DNA from: Kiritimatiellia bacterium
GTDB taxonomy: Bacteria > Verrucomicrobiota > Kiritimatiellia > RFP12 > UBA1067
Assembly: GCA_017547265.1 (NCBI GenBank)
Contig: JAFYQC010000308.1
Span: 1-6,860 of the forward strand
DNA length: 6,860 bases
Direction: 5' to 3'
The notes under the pieces were generated by a model. It saw nothing but the letters and a program-made list of their open reading frames with translations. It was not told the origin of the DNA and searched no databases. Of the stretch, positions 1 through 6,629 are shown one piece after another. Each line of letters opens with the position of its first letter. Within the stretch, counting starts at the first letter, position 1. Position numbers and translations under genes: made by a program.

Positions 1-2
1 CC

Positions 3-200
3 GAGCAGCGTACGGGGGCGTCGAAGACGATTGGCGACGTGTTCGCCTCGATGATGTCGCGTCCGCAGGCCGCCGCGGTTCCGCAAGGGCCTGCCGTAGC
101 CGCGCCGTCGCGTGTCCAGCCTGTTGTAGGTCGCAACGACCCGTGCCCTTGCGGTTCGGGCAAGAAATTCAAGAAATGCTGCGGGAGGAACATGATATGA
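3..200 (+). CDS. secA: SecA C-terminal fragment (preprotein translocase ATPase, SEC-C zinc tail); 5' end outside the window
   Basis: This is the last 65 codons of an open frame entering from the left edge and ending at TGA 198-200. SecA is the ATPase that drives preproteins through SecYEG. Only its non-catalytic tail is visible: a flexible Ala/Pro/Gln-rich linker (roughly bases 60-125) followed by [20 protein letters not shown] (bases 126-185). The cysteine codons at 144, 150, 177 and 180 form the CxCx8CC metal site of the SEC-C motif, which in SecA binds zinc and helps contact SecB and the ribosome. The last ligand is Cys where E. coli SecA has His, a common variant. SEC-C motifs also occur in unrelated proteins. 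The SecA call rests on the near-consensus tail at the very C-terminus after a low-complexity linker; the motor domains are not in the window. The stop overlaps the ispD start (ATGA), so the two are probably translationally coupled. Confidence 0.85.
   Translation, partial: EQRTGASKTIGDVFASMMSRPQAAAVPQGPAVAAPSRVQPVVGRNDPCPCGSGKKFKKCCGRNMI
184..188 (+). promoter_or_regulatory. Shine-Dalgarno site that fixes the ispD start
   Basis: GGAGG lies inside the last codons of secA, 8 bases before ATG 197. An in-frame ATG at 143 would add 18 residues read from the SEC-C-coding bases in another frame. This ribosome site, plus the fit of the protein to the family from residue 1, points to 197 as the true start. 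Confidence 0.75.
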
Positions 201-868
201 CGACTGCGATAATAGTAGCCGCCGGAAAGTCCGAGCGGATGGGAACTGGGACCGACAAGGCGTTTCTCAGCCTTGGAAGCAGGCCTGTCGTCGCATGGTC
301 GCTCATCGCGTTCGAGCGGTGCCCCGACATCGACAGGATTGTGCTTGTCGTCCGCAAGGAGCAGCAGGTCGCCGCCAAGGCCGTGGCGCGGATGTTCGGC
401 ATCTCCAAGCTCATATCGATCGTTCCCGGCGGCAACAAGCGCCAGGAGTCCGTCCAGGCGGGTCTTGCCGCTTGCGATGTCGACACCCGCTTCGTCGTCG
501 TTCATGACGGCGCTCGCCCCTGCGTCACGCCTGACGTCATATCCGAGGTCGTGAAGCTCGCAAAGCGCGTAGGCGCTGCCACCGTTGGCCGTCGCATGAC
601 CGACACCGTGAAGCGCGTCGAGAAGGGGACTGCCATTTCCGGAACCGAAGACAGGGAGAAGCTCTGGGCCGTGCAGACGCCGCAGGCGTTCAACTTCAGG
701 ACGCTCACGAATGCGTACAAGAATCTCGGCAAGAACGAAGTCACCGACGACTGCCAGGCGGTTGAGCTCGCGGGCGAGACTGTCCGCATATACGAAAACA
801 GGGCTCCCAACTTCAAGATAACGACCGTAGAAGACCTTCAGATAGCAAGCGCATTGCTCGCAAAGTGA
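197..868 (+). CDS. ispD: 2-C-methyl-D-erythritol 4-phosphate cytidylyltransferase (MEP pathway)
   Basis: The enzyme joins CTP and 2-C-methyl-D-erythritol 4-phosphate to give CDP-methylerythritol and pyrophosphate, the third step of the non-mevalonate isoprenoid pathway, in the cytosol. With the start at 197 it has 223 residues, normal for the family. Landmarks are all in order: the N-terminal nucleotide-binding loop AAGKSERMG (8-16) with Lys21; GGNKRQESV (78-86); VHDGARP (102-108, usually VHDAARP); DTVKR (136-140); [14 protein letters not shown] (152-165), whose Arg corresponds to the substrate-binding Arg of the RxxLWxxQTPQ signature; tDD (183-185); and NFKIT (205-209), whose Lys207 matches the conserved late Lys, followed by EDL. 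No key residue is missing. It overlaps secA by 4 bases upstream and the phosphoesterase gene downstream, so it sits inside an operon. No ispF partner is seen. Confidence 0.95.
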   Translation: MTTAIIVAAGKSERMGTGTDKAFLSLGSRPVVAWSLIAFERCPDIDRIVLVVRKEQQVAAKAVARMFGISKLISIVPGGNKRQESVQAGLAACDVDTRFVVVHDGARPCVTPDVISEVVKLAKRVGAATVGRRMTDTVKRVEKGTAISGTEDREKLWAVQTPQAFNFRTLTNAYKNLGKNEVTDDCQAVELAGETVRIYENRAPNFKITTVEDLQIASALLAK

Positions 869-1599
869 TGTCAAGACTCATAGCCATACTCGGCGACATA
901 CACGCCAACCTGGACGCCCTGAACGTCGTTCTAGACGACTGCCGTTCGCAGGGCGTTACCGACTTCCTGTGCACCGGCGATGTCGTCGGCTACAATGCCT
1001 GCCCGCATGAGTGCATGGAGATCGTACGTGCGCTCGGCTGCCCCGTCGTTGTCGGAAACCACGACTACTACGTGTCGTCGCAGCAGAACCTCGACGACTT
1101 CAATCCCGCCGCCGCGGCGGTAGTGGAGTGGACTCGCGAGCACCTGTCGGACGACGAGATAGACTGGCTCAGGAACCTGCCTTTCACGCACACGCAGATG
1201 GGCATAACACTCGTCCATTCTACGATGGACAGGCCCGAGAACTTCGGGTACGTGTTCGACAACCTTCAGGCCGAGGCCAACTTCCTCAGGCAGCTTACGC
1301 CGATATGCTTCCACGGCCACACGCACTGTCCGATGATCTACGAGAAGTCGATGAACGGCGTCTTCCGCATCGACGCGCAGGATTTCACGCTGCCCATTGG
1401 GCGCAAGTACTTCGTGAACGTCGGCTCCGTTGGCCAGCCGCGCGACGGCGACCCGCGCGCGTCGTACGTCATCTACGACCCCAAGGCGCGCAAGATCAGC
1501 TACCGCCGCCTCGAATACGACATTGAGGCCGCGCAGAGTCGCATACGCCTCGCGGGGCTTCCCGAGCGCCTTGCGACGCGCCTTGCCATAGGCCAGTGA
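868..1599 (+). CDS. Calcineurin-like metallophosphoesterase (YfcE/ApaH-related superfamily)
   Basis: This is a cytosolic two-metal phosphoesterase of 243 residues. The metal-binding motifs appear in order: GDIH (9-12, Asp10 and His12), TGD (36-38, Asp38), GNHD (63-66), a lone His in LVHST (His117), and GHTH (150-153). The stretch VNVGSVGQPRDGDPRASY (183-200) closes the core, as in bacterial single-domain metallophosphatases grouped with YfcE and ApaH-like proteins. The fold and chemistry (phosphoester hydrolysis with Mn/Fe/Ni-type metals) are well supported, but the substrate cannot be read from the sequence: a phosphodiester, a dinucleotide or a phosphoprotein are all possible. The ATG at 868 overlaps the ispD stop (TGATG). 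A GTG at 865 would add one residue. There is no clear ribosome site, so reinitiation after ispD is likely. A 63-base gap follows before pyrH. Confidence 0.9.
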   Translation: MSRLIAILGDIHANLDALNVVLDDCRSQGVTDFLCTGDVVGYNACPHECMEIVRALGCPVVVGNHDYYVSSQQNLDDFNPAAAAVVEWTREHLSDDEIDWLRNLPFTHTQMGITLVHSTMDRPENFGYVFDNLQAEANFLRQLTPICFHGHTHCPMIYEKSMNGVFRIDAQDFTLPIGRKYFVNVGSVGQPRDGDPRASYVIYDPKARKISYRRLEYDIEAAQSRIRLAGLPERLATRLAIGQ

Positions 1600-1626
1600 T
1601 TGCGTCCGAAATCGGCCGCGCTTCTA

Positions 1627-1655
1627 TTGCCGAGCGAGTGGATTTTTGATATACT
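1627..1655 (+). promoter_or_regulatory. Sigma70-type promoter for pyrH, with extended -10
   Basis: TTGCCG (1627-1632) and TATACT (1650-1655) are separated by exactly 17 bases, and TGA directly before the -10 gives the TGn extension. The AT-rich patch stands out in GC-rich surroundings and lies between two genes. The expected transcription start is about 1661-1663, on or next to the GTG start codon of pyrH. Confidence 0.6.
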
Positions 1656-1662
1656 TTACGGC

Positions 1663-2391
1663 GTGAAGAAATCTTCTTGCAAAGTCAAGTATCGCCGGAT
1701 TCTCCTGAAGCTTTCCGGTGAGGTGCTCGGCAACAAGTCTACGGGCGAGTGCATCGACCCGAAAAACCTTGCTTTCATGGCCGAGCGCATAAAAAAAATC
1801 CACGCGATGGGCGTGGAGGTCGGCATTGTTCTTGGCGGCGGCAACATCTTCCGCGGGCTCACTGGCGCGGGCAAGGGCGTGAATCGCGTGACAGGCGACT
1901 CGATGGGCATGCTCGCGACGATCATCAATGCGCTTGCGATGATGAACGCGCTCGAGTCTATCGGCGTTCCGACGCGCGTGATGACTGCGATCGATATGCC
2001 GAAGCTCGCCGAGCCGTTTATCCAGCGCCGCGCTCTCAGGCACTTCGAGAAGGGCCGCGTCGTGATTTTCGGCGGCGGTACTGGCAATCCGTATTTCTCT
2101 ACCGACTCCGCGGCTGCGCTCAAGGCGAGCGAGATCGGCGCGGATGCGCTTCTCAAGGCGACGAAGGTCGACGGCATCTACACGGCAGACCCGAAGAAGG
2201 ACCCGACCGCCAAGAAGTACGGCACGCTCAAGTACGAGACGGCGCTCGAGAAGCGGCTCAAGGTCATGGACTCGGCCGCCTTTGCGCTTTGCATGGACAA
2301 CAACATTCCAATTGTCGTGTTCGACTTCTTCGACCCCAAGGCGCTCGAGGGCGTCGTGCGTGGCAAGACGATAGGCACGGTGGTGAGTTGA
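1663..2391 (+). CDS. pyrH: UMP kinase (uridylate kinase)
   Basis: PyrH phosphorylates UMP to UDP with ATP, in de novo and salvage pyrimidine nucleotide synthesis. It is a cytosolic amino-acid-kinase-fold enzyme, usually a hexamer. From GTG 1663 it has 242 residues, matching the usual length of about 240. Motifs: KLSGE (16-20, phosphate binding), GGGNIFRG (58-65), GDSMGMLAT (78-86, UMP site), [15 protein letters not shown] (137-151) and [10 protein letters not shown] (168-177, ATP/base side), then MD..A (202-206). The open frame extends upstream to TTG 1600, but the added residues are encoded by the promoter region and do not resemble the family. The reading [11 protein letters not shown] normally begins within about ten residues of the start, so GTG 1663 is preferred. 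No Shine-Dalgarno site precedes it, which fits leaderless or near-leaderless translation. The stop lies inside a 7-base tandem repeat, and frr follows, the usual pyrH-frr pairing. Confidence 0.95.
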   Translation: MKKSSCKVKYRRILLKLSGEVLGNKSTGECIDPKNLAFMAERIKKIHAMGVEVGIVLGGGNIFRGLTGAGKGVNRVTGDSMGMLATIINALAMMNALESIGVPTRVMTAIDMPKLAEPFIQRRALRHFEKGRVVIFGGGTGNPYFSTDSAAALKASEIGADALLKATKVDGIYTADPKKDPTAKKYGTLKYETALEKRLKVMDSAAFALCMDNNIPIVVFDFFDPKALEGVVRGKTIGTVVS

Positions 2392-2420
2392 GAGTTCGAA
2401 GTTTAAAGTTGAAAGTTGAA
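2386..2420 (+). repeat. Five-copy 7-base tandem repeat at the pyrH/frr junction
   Basis: Five consecutive heptamers are present: AGTTGAG, AGTTCGA, AGTTTAA, AGTTGAA, AGTTGAA. All keep AGTT. The first copy contains the pyrH stop codon (TGA 2389-2391) and the array ends about 6 bases before the frr ribosome site. It is AT-rich in a GC-rich setting and has no dyad symmetry, so it does not look like a terminator. Its function is unknown. Confidence 0.8.
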
Positions 2421-2439
2421 AAGACTGGAGTAAATAAAA

Positions 2440-3003
2440 ATGGAAACGGTACAGGAAGTTTTGAATGACGCGACGACGAAGATCGGCAAGAGCTTTGATA
2501 CGCTCAAGTCGCAGTTCGCCGGGCTTAGGACTGGCAAGGCAAGCCCCGCGATGGTCGACCAGATCAAGGTTGACTACTACGGTTGCCCGACGCCGATCAA
2601 GAACCTCGGCACGATCTCGACTCCCGAGCCGCGCCAGATCAAGATCGCTCCGTTCGACCCGACGGTGCTCGACGCGATGAACAAGGCGATTCTCGCCGCC
2701 AACATCGGCGTCACGCCCCAGACCGACGGCAAGGTTCTCAGGATTACCGTTCCCGAACTCAACGAGGAGCGCCGCAAGGAGATCGTCAAGGTCGCGAAGA
2801 CCCAGGCCGAGGCCCAGAAGGTCGCGATGCGCAACGTTCGCCGCGACGCGAACGACGCCGTCAAGAAGCTCGAGAAGGACAAGAAGATTTCCGAAGACGA
2901 CATGAAGCAGGGGCTCGACAAGATTCAGAAGGCGACCGACGACGGCATCGCCAAGATCGACGCCGAGCTCAAGGCGAAGGAAGCCGAAGTGATGTCGGTC
3001 TGA
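2440..3003 (+). CDS. frr: Ribosome recycling factor
   Basis: RRF works with EF-G to split the post-termination ribosome so it can start a new round of translation. The protein has 187 residues, close to the usual 185. The family pattern runs end to end: LRTGKASPAMVDQIKVDYYG (29-48), TPEPRQIKIAPFD (61-73), IGVTPQTDGKVLRITVP (89-105), NEERRKEIVK (108-117), the Arg-rich helix RNVRRDAND (131-139) that contacts 23S rRNA, then ISEDDMKQGLDKIQKATDD (150-168). The first and last blocks form the three-helix-bundle domain and the middle one the beta domain. ATG 2440 has GGAG (2427-2430) 9 bases upstream. It follows pyrH by 48 bases and is probably cotranscribed with it. The commonly seen uppS and cdsA do not follow. 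Confidence 0.97.
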   Translation: METVQEVLNDATTKIGKSFDTLKSQFAGLRTGKASPAMVDQIKVDYYGCPTPIKNLGTISTPEPRQIKIAPFDPTVLDAMNKAILAANIGVTPQTDGKVLRITVPELNEERRKEIVKVAKTQAEAQKVAMRNVRRDANDAVKKLEKDKKISEDDMKQGLDKIQKATDDGIAKIDAELKAKEAEVMSV

Positions 3004-3027
3004 TGATTTAAAGTACGGAGGTAAAAC

Positions 3028-3936
3028 ATGGCAGACGATAACGTGAATCCTGTTGCCGGAACGGAACCGCCACCCGCGAGTCCCATCGCGCAGCCGCGCG
3101 CTTCTACGCTGAAGCTCAAGCCGGTCATCAGGAAGCCCACAATCGGCGGCGCTACCGGGCTTGCGAAGCCTGGCATCCGTCCCGGGATGAAGCTTCCGAC
3201 GCAGCCTTCGGCCGCTCCTGCGGCCGCGCCTGCCGAAAAGCCGCAGGCTGGCGCCATGGAGCAGCTCAAGTCAGTTACCCAGAAGCTCAAGGGCGTCACG
3301 CAGGAGATTCCCCAGCAGGCGATTCTCCGCAAGACCGGCATCATTGCCGACCAGGATCTTACCGAGGCACAGAAGCAGGCGTCCAAGTCTAGGACGGCTC
3401 GCATTTCGCTTTCCGATGCGCTTGGCGTTGCGCCAGTGCAGAATGAGGCGGCCCCAATCAAGACGATTCGCATCAAGCGCCCTGACGCGATAGCAAAGCC
3501 CGCGACGTCCGCGCCGGCTGCTCCTGCGGATGCGCCTGCGGAAGAGAAGGCTGACGAGTCGGCGCAAGCAGCTCCGACGATCACTCAGCGCAAGACCCTC
3601 AAGATCGCGCGTCCTGGTGCAGTCCGTCCTTCGGGCAAGTTTGGCATAAAGAAGCCCAGCGCTGCTGCTCCTGCAGCTCCTGCGGCTCCCGCCGCAGAGG
3701 GTGGCGATGTTGCCGATATTCCTGACATTCCCGACATGCCCGCGGCCGTCGCCCCTGCGGTCCCCGCTGCGGCGCCGATGCCTGCGAACGCCGTTCCCTC
3801 GCTTTCCAAGGGCGTGACGATCACTGGTATAATTTTCCAGGTAGCGGCATGCGTCGTGGTTGGCGCGCTTGCGTACTATCTCTACCTTGACGCCCAGCTG
3901 CCGCTCTTCTGCGGCGGGTGTGGCTGGGGTCAGTGA
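3028..3936 (+). CDS. Ala/Pro-rich low-complexity protein with one C-terminal membrane segment, function unknown
   Basis: I do not recognise a family for this 302-residue protein. Residues 1-260 are hydrophilic and Ala/Pro/Lys-rich, with no obvious globular domain except a possible short helix around 75-120. A degenerate motif recurs: STLKLKPVIRKP (26-37), RTARISLSDALG (122-133), KTIRIKRPDAIAKP (145-158) and KTLKIARPGAVRP (189-201). All carry a T-[LIA]-[KR]-[LI] core and the first, third and fourth continue with a basic Pro-rich tail. An acidic IPDIPDMP repeat (231-238) follows. Residues 263-286 form one hydrophobic helix, and the chain ends with LPLFCGGCGWGQ, a short tail holding a Cys-Gly-Gly-Cys pair. 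There is no N-terminal signal peptide, so a tail-anchored inner-membrane protein with a long cytoplasmic arm is the simplest reading (inference). The start has an excellent ribosome site (GGAGG 3017-3021, 6 bases before ATG). It lies 24 bases after frr and overlaps the next gene, so it is probably expressed with both. Confidence 0.8.
   Translation: MADDNVNPVAGTEPPPASPIAQPRASTLKLKPVIRKPTIGGATGLAKPGIRPGMKLPTQPSAAPAAAPAEKPQAGAMEQLKSVTQKLKGVTQEIPQQAILRKTGIIADQDLTEAQKQASKSRTARISLSDALGVAPVQNEAAPIKTIRIKRPDAIAKPATSAPAAPADAPAEEKADESAQAAPTITQRKTLKIARPGAVRPSGKFGIKKPSAAAPAAPAAPAAEGGDVADIPDIPDMPAAVAPAVPAAAPMPANAVPSLSKGVTITGIIFQVAACVVVGALAYYLYLDAQLPLFCGGCGWGQ
3804..3833 (+). promoter_or_regulatory. Possible internal promoter ahead of the permease gene
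   Basis: A perfect TATAAT (3828-3833) preceded by TGG (extended -10) lies in the part of the Ala/Pro-rich gene that codes for the membrane helix. The -35 candidate, TTCCAA (3804-3809, 18-base spacer), is poor. The expected start, near 3840, would give a leader of about 90 bases for the permease gene. Codon choice for a hydrophobic helix can produce such AT-rich matches by chance, so confidence is low. Confidence 0.25.
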
Positions 3937-4805
3937 GGCGCTTCATCGCCATAGCAAAGACGACGGCTCTCGAAATTCTCGCAGAGCCGTTGTCGCTTTT
4001 AGTTCTCACGGCGTCGCTTGCTCTCGCCGTGTTTGCGCCTGCGTTCCATTACCACCAGTTCGGCGAGCCGGCGCGCATGGCGCGCGACGCCGGGCTCTCG
4101 GCGCTCTTTGTTGGCGGCATGCTGTTCGTGATAGTGGGCGCCGCGCGTTCGGTGCGTCGCGAGTTCGAGAGCGGGACTGCCGCAGTCGCGCTTTCGCATC
4201 CCGTCTCCCGTGTGCAGTTCCTCGTCGCAAAGGCATGCGGCGCGTATGCCGCGTTTGCGCTTTTCGCGCTCGCGCTTGGCTCGGTAATGGCCGTCATAGT
4301 CAACGGTTCCGTCATCGGCGCGGCGATTGCACGCAAGACAAGCGACATCCCGCGGCTCTGGGGCGTGTCGTATGCCTGCGGCGTGGCCAGCATTGTGCTT
4401 CCATACATAGTTGGCGCAGTACTCAATCGATTTTTCCGCTTCAGGTTCTCGCTTTCTGCATTTGTCGCCACGCTCGTCATCGCGCTCGTGTCGCTTTGCT
4501 ATCGTCCTGACGCTTCGCTTCTGCGCCTTCTCCCCGCAATCGCGCTTCTTTCCCTGCCGGCTGCGTTTTTCGCGATGGCCTCCACGGCTGCTGCGGCGCA
4601 TCTCAAGATCAACGCGACGAGCGCCGTGTGCGCGATTCTCGCCGCCTGCTTCCTTCCCTTTGCCGGCAATTACTGCCTTTCCGCCGCACTATCTGGCGGT
4701 GGAACGATACCGTGGGCGTATGTCGCGGTTGCCGCAGTTGCAGCGCTTCCTGCGACCATCGCCGCGGCCATTGTCGGAACGGCGTTCACTCCATCGCAAG
4801 TATAG
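3933..4805 (+). CDS. ABC-2-type transporter permease-like membrane protein
   Basis: This 290-residue, very hydrophobic protein has about seven or eight predicted membrane helices (near residues 19-36, 53-71, 101-124, 147-165, 172-189, 196-216, 229-247 and 260-282). Between the second and third helices is FESGTAAVALSHPVSRVQFLVAK (78-100). It matches the E-x-GT...LS-x-P-[VI]-[SR]-R-x-x-F/Y-x-x-x-K cytoplasmic signature of ABC-2 permeases such as the NosY- and YhaP-like exporters. These normally pair with a separate ATP-binding subunit, and none is encoded in this window. The GTG at 3933 overlaps the preceding stop (GTGA). A GTG at 3918 would add five residues and cannot be excluded. The substrate is unknown. 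The overlap suggests coupled synthesis with the tail-anchored protein upstream. Confidence 0.75.
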   Translation: MRRFIAIAKTTALEILAEPLSLLVLTASLALAVFAPAFHYHQFGEPARMARDAGLSALFVGGMLFVIVGAARSVRREFESGTAAVALSHPVSRVQFLVAKACGAYAAFALFALALGSVMAVIVNGSVIGAAIARKTSDIPRLWGVSYACGVASIVLPYIVGAVLNRFFRFRFSLSAFVATLVIALVSLCYRPDASLLRLLPAIALLSLPAAFFAMASTAAAAHLKINATSAVCAILAACFLPFAGNYCLSAALSGGGTIPWAYVAVAAVAALPATIAAAIVGTAFTPSQV

Positions 4806-4817
4806 CAATGACAATCC

Positions 4818-6536
4818 ATGAAAAAGACAAACCTATTCTTGCCGCATGCCGCATTTGCGGTTCTCTTGGTTTTCACGGCACTTTCGGCCTTTGGTGCAAA
4901 GACGCCTGAGGAAGTGGCAAGGGCGAGGCACTATCCCGCTTGCTATTGCTCTGGTGCGGAAACGCGCGAGGAGATCGCCGCGCTTATTGAGGAGCTTTGG
5001 CACAAGGAGTCTCCGGCTGACACGAAGATATGGCCCGAGGGCAAGATCCCCATGAAGGCGGGCGACGCACCGATAAAGAACTGCGAGGACGAGCTTTGGC
5101 AGCGCAACCTCGTCGTCACCGACGTGAACGACCCGTATTTCAGGTTCTTCCCTGCGTCTGGCGATGGTGCTAAGCCGGTTGTCGTAATTCTTCCCGGAGG
5201 CGGCTATCTACGTCTCGGGCTCAACAAGGAGGGCTCCGAGATTGCGGAATGGCTCAACTCGCTCGGCTTCTCCGCGGCGGTTCTCGTCTACCGCGCTCCC
5301 AACCAGCGCGAGGCGGCGCTTTGCGATGTGCAGCGCACGATTGGTCTTCTTCGCCGCGACGCCGCGAAGTACTCCATCGACCCCGGGCGTGTCGGTGTCA
5401 TCGGCTTTTCCGCCGGTGCGAACCTAACCGTCCGCATTGCGACGAACTGGCGCAAGCGCCTATACGCGCGTGTCGATGATGCCGATGATTTCTCGTGCCG
5501 TCCCGACTTCCAGCTGCCGATTTATCCGTGGGATCTCCGCCAGAGGAAGAACCCCGAAAACCCGTGGAAGAACTGGGTTGGGATGGAACTCCGTCCAGAG
5601 TATCCTGTCGATTCCGAAACTCCGCCCGCCTTTATCGTTCAGGCAATCGACGACTTCTGCGAGATTGAGACGACGATTGCCTACGATTGGAGCTTGAGGC
5701 AGGCGGGTGTCGATTCTGTTGCGAAGATATTCCCCAACGGCGGACATGGTTATGGACTGCGCAGGATCGGGAAATCGATTGATACATGGTCATATGAGGC
5801 CGCGGCGTGGCTTGGGAAGTTCGCTCGTTCCCAGAAGAGGGTTCTTTTCCTCGGCGATTCGATAACCGACGCGCGGCATATCGGCTGCTCGAAGAACTAC
5901 TGGGGCTTCCTCGCCGAACGTTACGGCTTTAAGCCGCTTGTCTACGGCATTAACGGACAGCGGTGGTTCGACATCAAGAACCAGGCGAAGAAGTACAAGA
6001 ATGAGCATTTGGAGTGCCCAGACGTGATCTTTGTCTTCGCCGGCACAAACGACTTCAATTCCGATACGCCCCTTGGCGAGTGGTATTCTGTCGCGGATGC
6101 GAAGGTGAACAAGAACGGTCGCGAGGTTGTCTTGAAGAAGCGCGAATTCTCGTTTGATCTCGGCACCTTGCGTGGGCGGATCAATACGGCCATGTCGTAC
6201 ATCAGGGACGAGTTCCCGACTGCGCGCGTTGTTCTTCTCACGCCGATTCACCGTGCCTACGCCACGTTCGGCGCGAACAACGTCCAGCCCGACGAGTCTT
6301 ATGCGAACGCCCTCGGGCTTTTCATAGACGACTATGTTGCCGTCGTGAAGGAGGCGGGCAACGTATGGGCGGCGACGGTTGTTGACCTGAACGCAGATTC
6401 AGGGCTTTATCCCGCCTCTCGCGCGCACGATGCGTATTTCAGCAACGCAGAAAGAGACCGTTTGCATCCCTCGACCGCTGGCCACGAGCGCATAGCAGAG
6501 GCCATTTCGCTTGCTGTTGGCGACTTGCTGAAGTAA
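4818..6536 (+). CDS. Secreted two-domain esterase: alpha/beta hydrolase (BD-FAE/acetylxylan-esterase-like) fused to an SGNH/GDSL hydrolase
   Basis: This 572-residue protein is predicted to be exported: K2/K3 are followed by a hydrophobic stretch (about 5-24) and a likely signal peptidase I site near residues 26-27. Domain 1 (about 95-336) is an alpha/beta hydrolase with oxyanion loop PGGGY (126-130), nucleophile elbow GFSAG (196-200, Ser198), probable acid Asp278 in QAIDDFC, and His310 in NGGHGYG. Domain 2 (about 340-572) is an SGNH hydrolase: GDSIT (346-350, Ser348), block II around GINGQ (377-381), GTND (409-412, Asn411), and DRLHP (547-551, Asp547 and His550). Both catalytic sets look complete. 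Each family includes carbohydrate esterases that remove acetyl or feruloyl groups from plant polysaccharides, so a double deacetylase is the best guess; the substrate is not proven. Neither the start, 12 bases after the permease stop, nor its surroundings show a clear ribosome site. A long palindrome follows the stop. Confidence 0.88.
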   Translation: MKKTNLFLPHAAFAVLLVFTALSAFGAKTPEEVARARHYPACYCSGAETREEIAALIEELWHKESPADTKIWPEGKIPMKAGDAPIKNCEDELWQRNLVVTDVNDPYFRFFPASGDGAKPVVVILPGGGYLRLGLNKEGSEIAEWLNSLGFSAAVLVYRAPNQREAALCDVQRTIGLLRRDAAKYSIDPGRVGVIGFSAGANLTVRIATNWRKRLYARVDDADDFSCRPDFQLPIYPWDLRQRKNPENPWKNWVGMELRPEYPVDSETPPAFIVQAIDDFCEIETTIAYDWSLRQAGVDSVAKIFPNGGHGYGLRRIGKSIDTWSYEAAAWLGKFARSQKRVLFLGDSITDARHIGCSKNYWGFLAERYGFKPLVYGINGQRWFDIKNQAKKYKNEHLECPDVIFVFAGTNDFNSDTPLGEWYSVADAKVNKNGREVVLKKREFSFDLGTLRGRINTAMSYIRDEFPTARVVLLTPIHRAYATFGANNVQPDESYANALGLFIDDYVAVVKEAGNVWAATVVDLNADSGLYPASRAHDAYFSNAERDRLHPSTAGHERIAEAISLAVGDLLK

Positions 6537-6542
6537 GTAGTA

Positions 6543-6629
6543 AGTTGGCGGCGGCCGGAAGCTCCTCCTCGCGGAACCTCGGCGAATACGCCGTATCCGC
6601 TCGCTCGGACTTCCGCTCCACCGCCAACT
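6543..6629 (+). repeat. Long imperfect palindrome downstream of the esterase gene
   Basis: The 87-base segment folds back on itself. The outer stem pairs 6543-6551 with 6621-6629 (AGTTGGCGG with CCGCCAACT). A second block pairs 6556-6561 with 6610-6615 (CGGAAG with CTTCCG), a third pairs 6571-6575 with 6596-6600 (GCGGA with TCCGC), and the apex pairs 6580-6584 with 6589-6593 (CGGCG with CGCCG) around an AATA loop. Bulges separate the blocks. It starts 7 bases after the stop codon. It could act as an mRNA 3'-end stem, part of a terminator, or a copy of an interspersed REP/BIME-like or MITE-like element. Only one copy is in view. No T-run follows the stem, so a classical intrinsic terminator is unlikely. 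Confidence 0.75.

Noticed and set aside
143..196. 18-residue N-terminal extension of IspD from ATG 143
   Set aside because: The bases already encode the conserved SecA SEC-C tail in another frame. IspD homology starts at 197, where a GGAGG site is correctly placed.
1600..1662. 21-residue N-terminal extension of PyrH from TTG 1600 (or TTG 1627)
   Set aside because: The extra residues cover the -35 and -10 elements, have no family resemblance, and TTG is a weak start without a ribosome site.
2925..3584. Minus-strand open frame of 219 residues opposite the Ala/Pro-rich gene
   Set aside because: An Ala/Ser-rich shadow caused by the GC-rich, low-complexity coding strand. The + strand frame has a strong ribosome site and fits the operon.
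3661..3800. DNA tandem repeat in the Pro/Ala codons (CTCCTGCAGCTCCTGCGG-like)
   Set aside because: It reflects low-complexity PAAP protein sequence with varied codons, not an independent DNA repeat.
3860..4510. Plus-strand 216-residue frame overlapping the permease
   Set aside because: Arg/Cys/His-rich composition typical of an out-of-frame read. The permease frame has coherent membrane helices and the ABC-2 signature.
6543..6629. Intrinsic (Rho-independent) terminator
   Set aside because: The stem is long and bulged and is followed by CCAACTCC-type sequence, not a T-run.
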